A stretch of DNA of 64,000 nucleotides, taken from NCBI GenBank assembly GCA_019671005.1, contig CM033738.1:16952202-17016201 (forward strand), written 5' to 3'. The notes under the pieces were generated by a model that worked only from the letters and a program-made list of their open reading frames with translations, was not told the origin of the DNA and ran no database searches. The stretch is from Hibiscus mutabilis. Its lineage: Eukaryota; Streptophyta; Magnoliopsida; Malvales; Malvaceae. Of this stretch, positions 1 to 11,800 are shown in pieces (the stretch's first letter is position 1; the number at the start of each line of letters is the position of its first letter). The position numbers and the translations under genes were made by a program.

Positions 1-699
1 TTGAACTCTAGTTTAGGGAACTTTAGTTTTACTTTACACGTGGTATGTATCTAGTCTGCGAAGCAAACTTAGGGTTGTTTGAATCTAAACTTAAAAAAGA
101 AAAAAATTGCCAGGGTAAAAAGAATGAATAAGGAAACAATGTTTTGCCAAAATTTGAAGAAACTTTAGAACACTTCGATGCCTTACGGAAAATAATTAAC
201 TTGGGTATTTGTGGTTTGCTCCCTCTTAGTTCTCAAGCCAAGCATAGCTCTAAGGTATGAGTGTAATGGGTTAGCTTAGTGATGTAATCTGGACTAACAT
301 GGGTATTCATGGTTTGCTCCCTCTTATATTTCATGCCAAACAATGCATGACACAACCCTAATTAAATGCCAGCTTATTAAAAAAACCCTTGGCAAATAAA
401 TAAAATTATGAGTTTGGATAGTAGAATTGCCTAAGGGAGTCACGTAAACTTGATTCATATTGCTCGCACATTCTATCGACTAGATGACCCTAGACTAAAG
501 CTTTATTGCTGTGCTTGAATTTGTTTATTTTCCTGGCATTGATACGCTGAATATCTAAGGACAGGTCTAGGATAATATTTTCCTAGCTGGTAGGTGTTGG
601 GAACCATGATAAATCTTGTCGAGGTACGTTTTGTTTTTGTTCTTTTCTAGATTTATAGTTGCATTACTTGAAGACAAGGAATGAGCTAGTTTGGGGGTG
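1..699 (+). mobile_element. 3' internal region of an LTR retrotransposon (partial)
   Basis: Non-coding tail of an LTR element whose body lies left of the window. It ends in a purine tract (agtttgggggtg, 688-699) directly before a TG-initiated LTR, the same layout as the PPT of the element at 18746-24620. No reading frame of note is present. Two near-identical stretches around GGTTTGCTCCCTCTTA lie at about 203-229 and 301-326. Half-sites TTGCCA and TGGCAA are frequent. I infer a Tat/Athila-like or related non-autonomous lineage; this is not proven. Confidence 0.6.
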
Positions 700-2045
700 T
701 GTTAACTCAATAAAAGTAGTGATTTTTATGCTTATTTAGCAAAGCTTTTGCTTGTCTTTAAGTAGGTATGTTCGCATTTAGTTGTTAAAATCCATGCATT
801 TGCATAAGGAGTGCGGATTTCTTTTGTTGCCAGTATGAAGGGTTGTTTGTTGGTTTTAATGTAGGACGTAGGCAGGCAGGCATGACAGAAAGGCGTTGGC
901 AAAGAATACAGGAAAAGAAGTAAGAGAATTGTCGAGTAGCAGTTGGTATGGATGGATCAGGCATTGGCAAAGGATTGATGCCCGTTGATCGGTCAAGGTA
1001 GCTGTTGGACCATGGACACGTTAGCCCTAGGATTCAAATCAGGATAAGAAGATACCGCATCTTATCCCTTCGTGCGTTCAAATTTTAAACTCAAGAAGCT
1101 TATCCTAGGGTTTCCATGCGAGCCTATTTAAAGAATCTCAAGTCACCACTTGAGGGGATCGAATTGGAAGAGGCTGTACCGTGGTGAACCGAAAGGTGAC
1201 ATGGTCCGACCAGCTACGACTGAGAGCTCTAGAGCAATCGAAGGGCTGCATCGACAGATCTCCTTCTTGCCCATTCTCTTAGTTTTAATTTTATTTGAAT
1301 GGTGACGTTAAGATATGATAATATTTTGTGATGGACCCCCAACCATGAACTAAGCTTTTACAGTTAGTTGGGGGATGTTTGCGATGAAAGCTAATTTTAT
1401 GTTTGACTTTTAATAATTCACAATGCCTTGGCATTATTTTCTATCTACTAGTAATTAATTTTCTCAAATTATTCGCCATACGACAGTTGACATAGTGTGC
1501 TTATTGAACCTTAATATCTTAACATTCTTAAGGGGTAACGATCAGTTGCTAGATACTAATGCGAGAAGGTTCGATAGAAGATGTTCAAGTAGATGGGCTT
1601 ACTTCAGAAGTAAATCTACCCCTAAGGAGTAAAGGTTGACACTTAATCAAGTTAATTAATGAAAAGCTTAGCTATAGACATATAAGGGTTTTACCATGGT
1701 TAACTTAGGGTATTACCATCGACAGAGGCAATACTACCTTTAATCTTCTCAACAATAAAATCAAGACAATACATTATTAAGAGCTGGCATAAGTAGCGTG
1801 AAATCCTGGCATCCCTTGCCAACACTCATTATTCAATTAAACACTTTTGTTGCCAGACTATTTTCATTTTTCACTACTTTGTTTTCGCTACCTTCGATCA
1901 AAAATCCAAATCATTCCAGCACTTCATTTTTCTTGCAAACAAATAATATAAAGCAAATAAGTTCTTGGACAATCCCTTGGATTCGATACTTAACTTACTG
2001 CTGTATTACTTGCTAACCGTGTATACTTGCACGCATAAGACTCAC
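700..2045 (+). mobile_element. 3' LTR of the left-edge retrotransposon
   Basis: The LTR starts TGTTAACTC just after the PPT. A TATTTAAA box lies near 1125. The end is placed at about 2045 because the text after the motif tgtatacttgcacgcataag gives way to sequence that translates on the minus strand as MULE transposase. The same tgtatacttgcac phrase sits near the end of the LTRs of the element at 18746-24620, suggesting related lineages. The exact 3' boundary is uncertain, and no TSD can be checked because the left end is outside the window. Confidence 0.6.
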
Positions 2046-2079
2046 TTTGGCATTGTTTTCTTGCACTTTCACACTAATA

Positions 2080-3330
2080 TATTCAAGTTTTTGTGAAGTG
2101 TTAGAAAAAGTTGACATCTATAAATCTCATCCTTTTTCCTTAGATGCATATATCATGAAAAGATGCCCTACCACCTTGCATTTGCTCTAGTCTTGTTAAT
2201 TTCATTTCTACTGTACCTATACTCAAATGTATTAGCAACAGCATAAGCAACCAATGCTTCCTGAAACTATTTTGAGCTCTCAAATATTATACCCAGTTCA
2301 AACCTAGAAACATCACTATTTTCATCAAAGAAAATTTTCTTACCTTTCTTGCAAACAAACTCCCCTTCAGAATTAGTTTTATAGCTGCCAGCATCGTATG
2401 ATGGTATGTAATATGTGTCACTGCTATCATGCTCTACAATTTTTTCTTTCCCATGAGCACCACTATATTTAGCCTCTGTCTCTTGCTCTTCATCCCCACA
2501 TTTTTGGTTTTAAATCTTCTTTGTTCTCGGAAATTTGAGTTATCTCCTCATCAACTGCATCAATCAACCATCCTCCAGCCCTTAAATCTTCTGACTCATT
2601 GTCTGTTGATTCATTGTTGGTTAACTTAGTTTTTTTCTCATTAATATCTTCATTTATAGTTGTACCCACCCTTTCAATATTTGCATTAAATATGTCTTCC
2701 CCATCATGCATTGTTTCTCTTTGTATCCTATCATCCTTTTGTAATCCATTAGGCCCAGCATCATCATTCTTTTCCACAACAGACTCAACACCATCATTTT
2801 CTTCAGATGCAGGCCCAAAAACATTATTCTCTTCAACATCATGCTCATCATCACCTTCATATACACCATTTAGTCCATCTTTATAAATATCTAGATCATT
2901 CACATGCAATCCATGTTTTGCGTATATGTGTATGCTTCCTTCACTAGTCAAGTAGTTAATCAATTTTAAGAAACTTGCACTCTCAGATCCCAATATCCTC
3001 AAACCTCTCTCTAAATTATAACCAGGTTCTAAATAGGCTAAATAAGAAATTTTAGAATAGGGAATTCCTACTTCGTCAATAAACACAACAATAGTAGGGT
3101 AACATATGTAGTCAGGATCAATCTTCTTTTCTATTTGTTTGCCCCCAACATAATCAAACCTAGGAATATTAATGAACCTACCCGAAAATGTATTACAAGA
3201 GAATACTCATCACATGTTGTTTTCCCTACAGAAATATCCAAAAACAAAGATTCAATACAACCAAATAAAACCAAACAGTTAAACAAGTGTGCATCAATCA
3301 ATTGGAATATTTTCATACATTAATCAAATG
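2080..3330 (-). pseudogene. MULE transposase N-terminal region (PB1-like plus MuDR DNA-binding part), broken
   Basis: Read on the minus strand, the frame opens with a segment like the PB1-like domain found at the front of plant MULE transposases: an FINIPRFDYVGG-type start, then GYNLERGLRIL, then GSIHIYAKHG. A very acidic linker follows (many Glu, Asp and Asn, 2490-2850). Next comes the MuDR DNA-binding region, with motifs FQEALVAYAVANTFEYR and RNEINK near 2180-2290. The cleanest open stretch is 2490-3086 (198 codons). The rest is hit by stops and frameshifts, and homology fades near 2080. The catalytic DDE and SWIM zinc-finger parts are absent. The gene cannot make an active transposase. Confidence 0.65.
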
Positions 3331-3712
3331 TGCTTCACTGATTAAAATATTTATGATAAACAGGAAAAAAGCTTGTGTTAGCGCTATAAAACCAATGAAA
3401 ACTATCAATTTAATCTAAAAAATCATTAAATAAATCAATAAACAATAATAACTATTAATTTATTCAAATTTATTCTAATGCAGTATGTGACTCTACAAAA
3501 TAACAGTTGTACCTTTTTCTTACCTTTTAGTTTCGATTATTCCCTTAGTAAACTGACCTGGGTATCCTAAAAGCTTGTAAAAACTAAGCAAATATGAAAA
3601 TAATTGTGCATTAAGCTAATTCTTAATCCTAAATAATAAAGGTAAATCACTGTAAACTTACTTTCCCCTTTTTTTCAATTTAGGGTTTTTATACAACTGA
3701 TTGAGATCGATC
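3331..3712. other. MULE 5' non-coding sequence left of the L1
   Basis: AT-rich, with no frame of note. It continues across the L1 insertion into 13638-14053, judged from the L1 target duplication. No other feature seen. Confidence 0.45.
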
Positions 3713-3728
3713 ACGATTAACAATCGAT
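3713..3728. repeat. L1 target-site duplication, left copy
   Basis: The 16-mer acgattaacaatcgat matches 13622-13637 with one mismatch (C/T). Long TSDs of this kind are the mark of target-primed reverse transcription. Confidence 0.8.
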
Positions 3729-3774
3729 ATAATACATTAGTGTACAAAAATAGAGAGAGAGCATAAGGGGGAAA

Positions 3775-5447
3775 ATTCTCAGATTCGTAATATTTGGACT
3801 TGCTTTGTGGGGAATATACCTCTGCGATTCCATTGGAAAGGGCTATGGCAAGCGTTTGATTGACACTGTCTTGTGCTAGATGCCTTCATTCCAAATAAGA
3901 AAGAGGTGGATGGATCACGATTTGGATTTGTGAGAATGGCAAATCGGAGTGGTATATTGAGGGTTATTGAGAGACTTGATAGTTTTTGAGTCCATAGATC
4001 GAAGATTAGGGCTTCTTGGGCAAAAATGAGGGGTCATGATTCATTTTGTGGATGTAAGAGAGGTTATACCAATATCAACCTTGAAAACCCTAACCAAACA
4101 ATGGAATCGAAGCGACGGGTAGTTGGATCTAGTGAGGAAAGAAATTTGGCAATCCTTAAGAATTATGTGGTTGGCTGGTCGGATTGGAAAGAATCAATTG
4201 CAGAGTTGGCAGCATAGCTTGATCAAAGTGGTTTGACAGTTTTTCGATTATGCAATTAGCAGGGACAATATTTCTGTTACATTGTGATGATTTGATAACA
4301 AAAGAACGTTTGATGGAATCCAATGATATGAAGAGATAGTTTTCTGATATTAAGGAATGGACGCCAGACATAGCCATGGAATCCAAGAGGGTATGGCTTT
4401 CGATTACGGATATTCCATTCCATTCCTGGTCATGCCAAACTTTTCAAAAAATTGCCTTTTATGGGGATCGTTACTTCGGTTATCAGATTCAACAAAATAA
4501 CCTTCATCTTTTGATAGATGACAAATACTTATAAGCACATCAAACCCAAAGATGATAGATGAGACAGTTGAATTAATTGTGGGAGATAGAGTATATCTAA
4601 TTTGAATTTAGGAGTCCGTCAAATTGTACAGGCCGAACCTAGTCAAACATGATGAATCCAGTTCTTCGGATGCGGACAACTCATAATCCATAGATGAAAA
4701 TGGCCACCAGATTGATATGGGCAATATGGGTGCCAAGGAAGGGTTGGATGCGTGTTCACAAAAGGAGGTGGTTGGTGAGGGCGAGGATGAAACATCCTCT
4801 TCAAGCGAGACAATCATTCCAAATTCTATATTGTTTAGTTAGATGGAAATCCACCAACGGAATACGATAGAGGATAATGATAGAGAGGAATTTTCAAATT
4901 AGCATATGCTGGAGGAAACACAGAGAGAGGATTTACGTGTTGAGGATATTTCAACCAAGATAGAATATTCAGATGAGCAAATTGGTATGGTTGATCGGGT
5001 CTTTGATGAAAACCAACGTAAATTAGAGGCAGTAGACTATGTTCGTGAAACAAACTTGGACAATCCGATCCAAAGTTCCGGACATGGCAGACGGTAACAA
5101 ATATGGCTCTACAATCGGATATTATTAAAAATAATGGTATAGATAGGAGGGTGACAAGTATGTCTGAAATTGTCTTTAGCTTTTTAACGCCAATAGAGAA
5201 AGAAGCGGCTGAAGAAAAATTGCGGAAAAGGGGAAGAGGTAGGCCAAAGAAGCAAGTTCCAGATAACGGTATTGCAAACGGATCTCTTTTGGACTTCAAA
5301 TTTGTGCATCGGAGGAATGTTATTCTACGAGAGACGGAAGAACCAATAGATCTTCGAAAATTAGTGGGTGCAAGGACGATAGGGAACAAGAAAGAGATAG
5401 TTAAGGATTTTACGCACCTTTTGGAACAACTGGAGAAGGTCCAATAG
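3775..5447 (+). pseudogene. L1 ORF1 (RRM-type RNA-binding chaperone), degenerate
   Basis: The first part reads as an RRM: FVGNIPLRFHWKGLWQAFD, then FIPNKK, the RNP1-like block GSRFGFVRM near 3917-3941, and IERLDSF. Further on, around 4370-4600, it resembles the middle domain of plant L1 ORF1, including an ETVELIVGDRVYLIRV stretch. The C-terminal part (open from 5103 to 5447) carries an AT-hook-like RGRGRPKK and ends LLEQLEKVQ before a stop. Such proteins bind LINE RNA during integration. Several in-frame stops and shifts break the frame, for instance right after WQAFD. The solo LTR starts 26 bp after the ORF1 stop. Confidence 0.72.
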
Positions 5448-7449
5448 CAATTTGGGAAGTCCATTAAAGAAGATGTAACACCCAAAAATAGGGTTAGAAG
5501 GTTTAGGGGTTTGATCGGGTTCGATTTGGACCGGTTAAACAGGATTAATGGATTAAATATGTTTCGGGTGAAATTAAAATGTAAAAATGAGAATTTTTTC
5601 TAATTGGCAAAGGGTTGGATTTTTAAAAGGTGTTTAATCATTATATTATTTTGGGTTTTTAATTAAAGGCCAATTTAATCTAATTAAATTGTTTGTTGAT
5701 TACTGAAATGTAAACTTCACAAAAATGTTTTAGTGACTATTTTGTAAATAGGCCAATACTAAGAATCCTTAGAGAGCTATTATTTTATAATGTTTTTAAA
5801 CAAAATTGCCACCTTAATTGAGTAAGGAGTTGAAAGTTAATTGGTTTCTAAATCATTTTCTTATTCTTTCTAATATTCTCTCATTTTCTCTCCTTATTTT
5901 CCCTCACTTTCCATTTCAATTTCCAAACAAGATTTTCAGAATTCCTTGCTGATTTTCAATAGAGAAATTATCATTTTATTCTACTTTTGATTCCTAATAA
6001 AACCTTACAAAGATTTCTCAAAGATGTCATCCATTTCTTAAGCTTGATTACAAGGAAATACTTACGTCAATTTTGGTGGTAGTTCCTTCAAAGGTGAATT
6101 TCTTCTTCTCTCTTAAAACTAAGGTTATTTATTTATATTCACTAGTAGTTGGCTGATATTGAATTGATTTTAACTTAGTTTTACAATGGATTTCAAGAAT
6201 TGATTGATTAATTGAGATTTTTTATGATTTGCTTAAAGATTTGATTAAGTTTATGAAACCTGTAGATTTTGATTTGGTAGATTCACATTTTGATAAAGCA
6301 AACATAATGTGAAATGAGATTGTTGAAATAAATCCCGAAACTATTTGATTGATTAATTTTTAGGTGAGTTTTTAGTGGTTTTTGGGGCTGTTATGTGTGT
6401 TCTTGAATTTCTGGAGGTATAAGGATGTTTAGAAGGTGTTCTTGGTTGTGTTTTGATGAGGATTGAATGTGAGAATCATAGGGTTGATGATAGGTGTTGG
6501 GTGAATGAAGATCGATGTTGTTTTCGATAGTTTCGGCTAATTTCGGAAGGTTATTATTAAGGATGTAGGGGATTGTTGTTTGGTAGTGAGTAGAATGCAT
6601 AATGATGCATTTTCCCTTTGGTTTTAAGTTGTTAAAACAGGGGACGATCAAGACAAGGTTGCCTAACTGCGTACATCACTTTTCGGTGGCTCAATTCGTG
6701 TTAGAGAGCAAAGGGAAGTGTATCGGTGAGTGTATAACGTGTTAAAGCTCTTTAAAGGTTTGATCGATGGATCATGGGGGTTTGGTTATAGCCTAAAAAG
6801 CTTAACTAAGCTCAAGTGTAAGATTTCCCTATTTCGCCTTTGAGTATTGGCTTGATATGAGCTTGTGGATTCATGTTTTGATTTAAAAGCATGGTTTACT
6901 TACTTTAAATGCATTGTTTTGGTTTAATATGCAATGTATATCAAATTTTATGGATGCCTATGAGTATTGAGATTTATTCCTAGAAGAAATGTGTTGCTGC
7001 CTTTGGTAATGTGGTTTTGCATATGAAATGGTTTTGTGAAATACATTGGAAAACAATAAGTAAATGTATTTTAAACTGATATATTGGCTATGTGACATAA
7101 ATGAGAAAGTATCAGATATAGTTTGCATGCATAGGATTTAAAGTGCACTATAATATAAAATTGATCTCTCTACGGCTCTTGAGGTATGGCTACTCGGGCT
7201 CATGGCATTCTTCAGTTTCTTGCAATAGGGGTGAGCCTATTGCCTATCACGACGGGTAGGGATGAGCCTATCCCGGGCCAAAGTGAGAGTAGGTGGAGAG
7301 GTAAGTCCTCTGGGGAAATCTACGTATCCGATGTGTTGTCATAAATATTCTGTTTTTGAATGAAAGGATAGAGGTAAGTCTATCCAGGGTCACAATACTT
7401 AACAATATATGAGACATATGAAAAGATTTTAGATGCATATGGTTGTTAT

Positions 7450-7956
7450 TAGGGGTGTGCATTTTTTTATATCCGATCCAAAATTTTAGATATCCGAAAT
7501 TTGTGGATAGGTAATTTAGCGATCCGTATCAGATCCAAAAAAATTAGATATTCGATTTTCAAATATTCAAAATTTCGGATCGGATATTCGGATTTCCGAT
7601 TATCTTATTTTTTAAATTTGGCGGTCCTATCCATGAAAATTTTAGGTTTTTGAATATAACAATAAAAAAATTATTGAATATAACAAATTTTTATCCATAA
7701 AAAATTCAATTTTTTGTATATAACGAGTAAAAATATCGAATATAACAAGATTCATATCTATAAAAAATTTGAACTTTCGGATATCGAATAATCGGATATC
7801 CAATCCAAATGTGAAATAACTATCAGTATCCGATCTGAAATTTTTGGATATCCGATCTGAATTATTCAAAAAAATTAAAAATGGATCGGATATCCAAAAT
7901 TTCAGATCGGATAAACGGATCAGATCAATCGGTTTGGATTTTTTTGCACACCCCTA
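7450..7956. mobile_element. hAT-type MITE inside the solo LTR
   Basis: Terminal inverted repeats TAGGGGTGTGCA at the left and TGCACACCCCTA at the right, flanked by an 8-bp TSD gttgttat / attgttat (one mismatch). The 507-bp body is AT-rich, non-coding and full of gatatccgatc-type words on both strands. An 8-bp TSD and AGGGGTG ends fit non-autonomous hAT elements. Confidence 0.85.
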
Positions 7957-8699
7957 ATTGTTATGCATGATACATTTTGGAAACAAACAAGAAAATGCTT
8001 TGGTTTGACTAAGCATGCTTTTCACTTCAAATGTTATTTGTTTTCAAAAGGGTTTTGAAATGCATCAATGTTTTGACTATGAGCAACCTCACTAAGCATT
8101 GTGTGCATACACTCTCCTTTTCCCATTGATGCAGAGTAATAGAGTTTAAGGGCAGCATTCTCTTGGGAAGGAAGGTCCAAGAATACGGCATCCTCTTGAG
8201 TATGGAAACTTAGTTTTGATTCGATTAATAAGGCAATGTATTACCATGTTATTGGGGGCTTTTGTAATCTAGATTTTATTGTGATTTGGAGGTTATATAC
8301 TGTGGTTTGATGGACTATTATGTCGATGGATTGAAGCATCATTGATGGTTGTTTTCCGTATGAGCTTGGTGCTATGAGGCTTACCTAGTTTTGCATATAG
8401 TTCATGAATGCTTATGCTCTATTGGTTCAAGCATGCTTAAAATGGTCCCAAAGATCAATTGGTGTGATTCCAATGTTGAATTATGCCTTGGATCTCTTTT
8501 GATTGTTATATTGGAATGATTTTAGGAAGCATGCCTCTAGTATTGAGAAGTGATACAATTCATCTTTAATTGCTACTGTTTCTGAGGGTTTTTGGCTTGC
8601 TTTGATCCCTAGTTTCACGGTGTTTATGTATGAGTTGGATTTAAGCATGTTTAGAGTATCAATTGAGTGTTAAACCAGCAAAATTGGACATTTCATGTC

Positions 8700-8900
8700 C
8701 AGGGGTATCGATAATCGATCCCCAATATCAGTACGCCCCTTTGGAAAATTAACTTTGGTATTGATACTCGAGGAGACGTATAGGTACGAGTTTTAGCTAC
8801 TAGAATTTGAGATTTTGGGTTTTTTAGCCTGGGTATCGATACTCGAGGGAAGGGTATCAGTACGCCCCTTTGAAAATTAGGCCTGGTATCAATACCCTAT
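8700..8900. repeat. Palindrome cluster (GTATCGATAC type) in the solo LTR
   Basis: Copies include gtatcgataatcg (8705), ttgatactcgag (8761), gtatcgatac (8833-8842) and gtatcaatac (8886-8895), interspersed with ctcgag and agtacgcccctttg. It occupies the same relative position as the denser cluster in Gypsy C's LTR. Confidence 0.7.
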
Positions 8901-9386
8901 CTCTAGTACCAGTACCCAAGGCGTTATTTTCAGTTAAAGTGATGGCATGGTTTTAGATTCTTTCATTTTGGTCCTTGTTTCTTATGTATGCACATTGAAA
9001 GTGTTCCGTTGATCGGATTAAGCTAAAATTTAATAAGTATCCACGTAACCTGATTAATTAAGGATTGGTGACTTCAAATTTAAGTAAGTCCTCATAATTT
9101 TCAAATTTACGTTTCGGTCCCTAAAGTGCTTTTTGTATGATTGGATGTTGATCTGACTTCATTTCGGTTGAGTCTTGTAAACACTACCAGTAAGTATACT
9201 CTAGGTTATAATGTTGCATTCTAGACAAGATAAAAAGAAAAAATGGACCTAAATCGAGTAAATTGTTTCGGGTTTGTTTTGGCAAACTCAATATAATTCG
9301 CTCAGTTCGGTTTGGCATCTGGGCCTAGCCCAGGGGGTTTCAGAAGAGAACTGTAAAAAAATCTACTTTGACAGCACCGTTGTGAG

Positions 9387-10005
9387 ATGGTCTTCTTACA
9401 AGAGACGAAGATGGAAGTTTTTGAACGATCTATAGTAAGTTGGGTATGGTACACAGACAACTTTGAATTTCTTTTCAAGCCCTCTATCGGTAATTTAGGG
9501 GGCTTGTTAGTGATTTGGGAGGCATCAAAGTTCCAGCGACAGGGGGCGATGATCCAACAACATTTTATCTCCTTTCGAGTAAGTGGATTAGTGAAGATTG
9601 GGATTGTTTAATGATTAATGTCTATGCCTCTTCCATATATGATGAACAGATTGTACTATGGGCCTCGCTTCAGGAATTAGTTGAAAATCAGGACATTGTG
9701 ATTTGTGTGGGAGGTGATTTGAATGTGGTAAAAAAATTCTGATGAACGACAAGAATGCACTATCCTTAGACGAGGTGTGGATGATTTTATAGAGTTTTGC
9801 GATAGTATGGGACTGTTGAATGTTCTAGTCATTGGCAAAGCATTTACGTGGTTTGGTCCTGGGGGAAAATGTAGTTGTTTGGATCGCTTTATGGTCACCG
9901 AAACTTGTTGGGTAGATTTGTGAAAATCGTGCAACATAATTTACCGAACGGGATTTCAGATCATGCTCCGCTCTACTTTGTTAGTGATGATTCAGATTGG
10001 GGAGC
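9387..10005 (+). pseudogene. L1 ORF2: endonuclease domain, degenerate
   Basis: AP-type (EEP) endonuclease that nicks the target for LINE insertion. Visible catalytic motifs are VFLQETKM (Glu, 9387), GGDLNVV (Asp/Asn, ~9712) and ISDHAPLYF (Asp/His, ~9955). The first motif of the family, a WNCRG-like block, is missing: only about 70 bp separate the ORF1 stop from QETK once the solo LTR is removed. A frame change near 9740 and stops such as one after IEFCDSM-like text break it. Non-functional. Confidence 0.75.
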
Positions 10006-11800
10006 TTGACCATTCTGTTTCTTGAATGTTTGGCTAGACAAGAATGAGCATGTGGATACCTTTGGATAAGAACGGGCACAAATATTAGATGAAATTGGTC
10101 TAGGGAAAATTATTCAAAAGTTACGTAAGATGAAATTGTTTCTTAAGTCAATGAATCAATCACATTTTGGAAACGTTGATTAGTGTATTAAGGACACTAG
10201 GGCAACAATTGAAGCAATTGACGCTTGTGGAGGGGATGATTTGGCAGGAGAGCGGCAGAGCGATGAATTTAAACATTTAAATGTAGAATTGTGGCGTCTT
10301 CATAACAAATAGAAGCGATTTGGAGACAAAAATTGAGTGTTATGGTTAAAAGAGGGAGATAAAAACATGAGTTTTTACTACCGTATGGCTAAATTTTGAG
10401 CAATTCGTAAAATATTGATGGTTTGAAGGTGAATGGGCGATGGATCCGCAATAGAGATGAGTTGAAGCATTTGTTCTTTTCGTCTTTCCGAAAGCACTTT
10501 GCTCACATTCCTACTGCTGGTGGTATGATGTTGGAGGTTAATTTTAGTTCTCTCAACTCTTCAAAGGAAATGGCTTTGGAGTTACCGTTTTTAAAGGAAG
10601 AAGTTAGTGTCGCGATATGGAGTTGTGAGGGTGCTAAGGCTCCAGGCCCGGATGGATTCACGTTTTCTTTTTTCAAGAAGGGATGAAGGTTCTTTAAGGA
10701 TGATATTATGCACATGTTGGGTGAGTTATACGCAACAGACAAACTTTCGAGTGGAATTAATTCCACGTTTGTTGCTTTGTTTCCAAAGGTAAAACATCCA
10801 CCAATGGTGGCTGACTTTTGACCATTATGCCTCCTTAACTCGGCATACAAAGTGATAGCTAAGGTATTAATAGCTCGCTTATAGCCGGTGATGGATTTGT
10901 TGATAGGTGATGTTTAGGCTGCTTTTATCCGAGGCAGACAAATAACTGATAGTATTTTGCTGACAAATGAAATTATTTATTCGCTTCAGAAATGCCGACA
11001 AGGTGAAGGGGTGTGGTCTTGAAATTAGACTTCACCAAGGCATACACTTGCATTCGATGAGAATTTTTGGATCAAGTAATGCCTCGTATAGGTTTTGGTA
11101 CAAGATGGCGTAAGTGGATTTGGATTTGTATTAGCACTATTTGCCTTTCGATTCTTATTAATGGGAATGCGACAAAAGAATTTTTGATGCAACGTGGAAT
11201 CTGTCTGGGAGATCCCTTATCACCTTTTCTATTCCTTATGGTCGCTAAGGCTCTACATCAATTCCTATTGAATGTCGAAGAACAATGCTTAATTTCTGGG
11301 GTGTATATTTCAGATGAGATATCCATATTGCACCTCTAATTTGTAGATGATACTGTACTTTTCCTAAAAGGGGTCGAGGAAACACGAAACTTGAAACGTA
11401 TCATTACTTGTTTCCTGTATGGCTCGGGTTTACAGATCAATTTTTCCAAATCATGTCTATATGCAATTGGTGTTAGTAAGGAAATATTGGGTGAAATTGC
11501 ATCGGAACTTGGATGTGTATGTGGTGATCTCCCATTCAAATATTTGGGTATTCCAATTGGGGTTACTCTGAGGTGTAGTATTTTTTAGGAGCCGATTCTA
11601 CACCGTTTGTGACAAAAATTATCAGGATGGAAATATAAACCTCTCTCATTTGCGGCAAGATTAGTCTTGGTAAACTCAGTTTTTTCGTCTTTGCCTTTAT
11701 ATTATATGTCAATCTTTGTGGTTTCACAAGGTGTTATTCGTAAGATTGATCGTATTCGATGCTGTTTTCTTTGGTGAGGTTCTGAGAAGAAGAATAAGAT
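10006..11800 (+). pseudogene. L1 ORF2: reverse transcriptase domain, degenerate
   Basis: RT blocks appear in the usual order: KAPGPDGFTFSFFK (10640-10680); a PLCLLNSAYKVIAKVLIARL block (~10825); AAFIRGRQITDSILLTNE (~10919); LKLDFTKAYTCI (11020-11055); QRGICLGDPLSPFLFLMV (11190-11240); and the catalytic FVDDT at about 11340 in place of the usual FADDT. Then come LQINFSKS and LPFKYLGIPIG (11530-11560). Frames alternate and stops occur, for example before QFVDDT. The domain copies LINE RNA at the nicked target in living elements. Confidence 0.8.

Larger units (their letters stand above)
5474..9342 (+). mobile_element. Solo LTR of a Ty3/gypsy element, inserted in the L1
   Basis: It starts TGTAACACCC and ends GGGGGTTTCA, flanked by a perfect 5-bp TSD GAAGA (5469-5473 and 9343-9347). 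There is no internal region, PBS or PPT, so the element was reduced by LTR-LTR recombination. The terminal 60 bp (cgctcagttcggtt ... ggcctagcccaggggg) align with the end of the LTRs at 55752 and 63489 read on the minus strand, so it is a relative of Gypsy C. Length without the internal MITE and its TSD copy is about 3.35 kb. It carries a GTATCGATAC-type palindrome cluster (8700-8900) and a ggtgagtg block at 6725. Confidence 0.88.

Noticed and set aside
2599..2886. Plus-strand Ser-rich frame
   Set aside because: Reverse of the acidic linker of the MULE transposase remnant.
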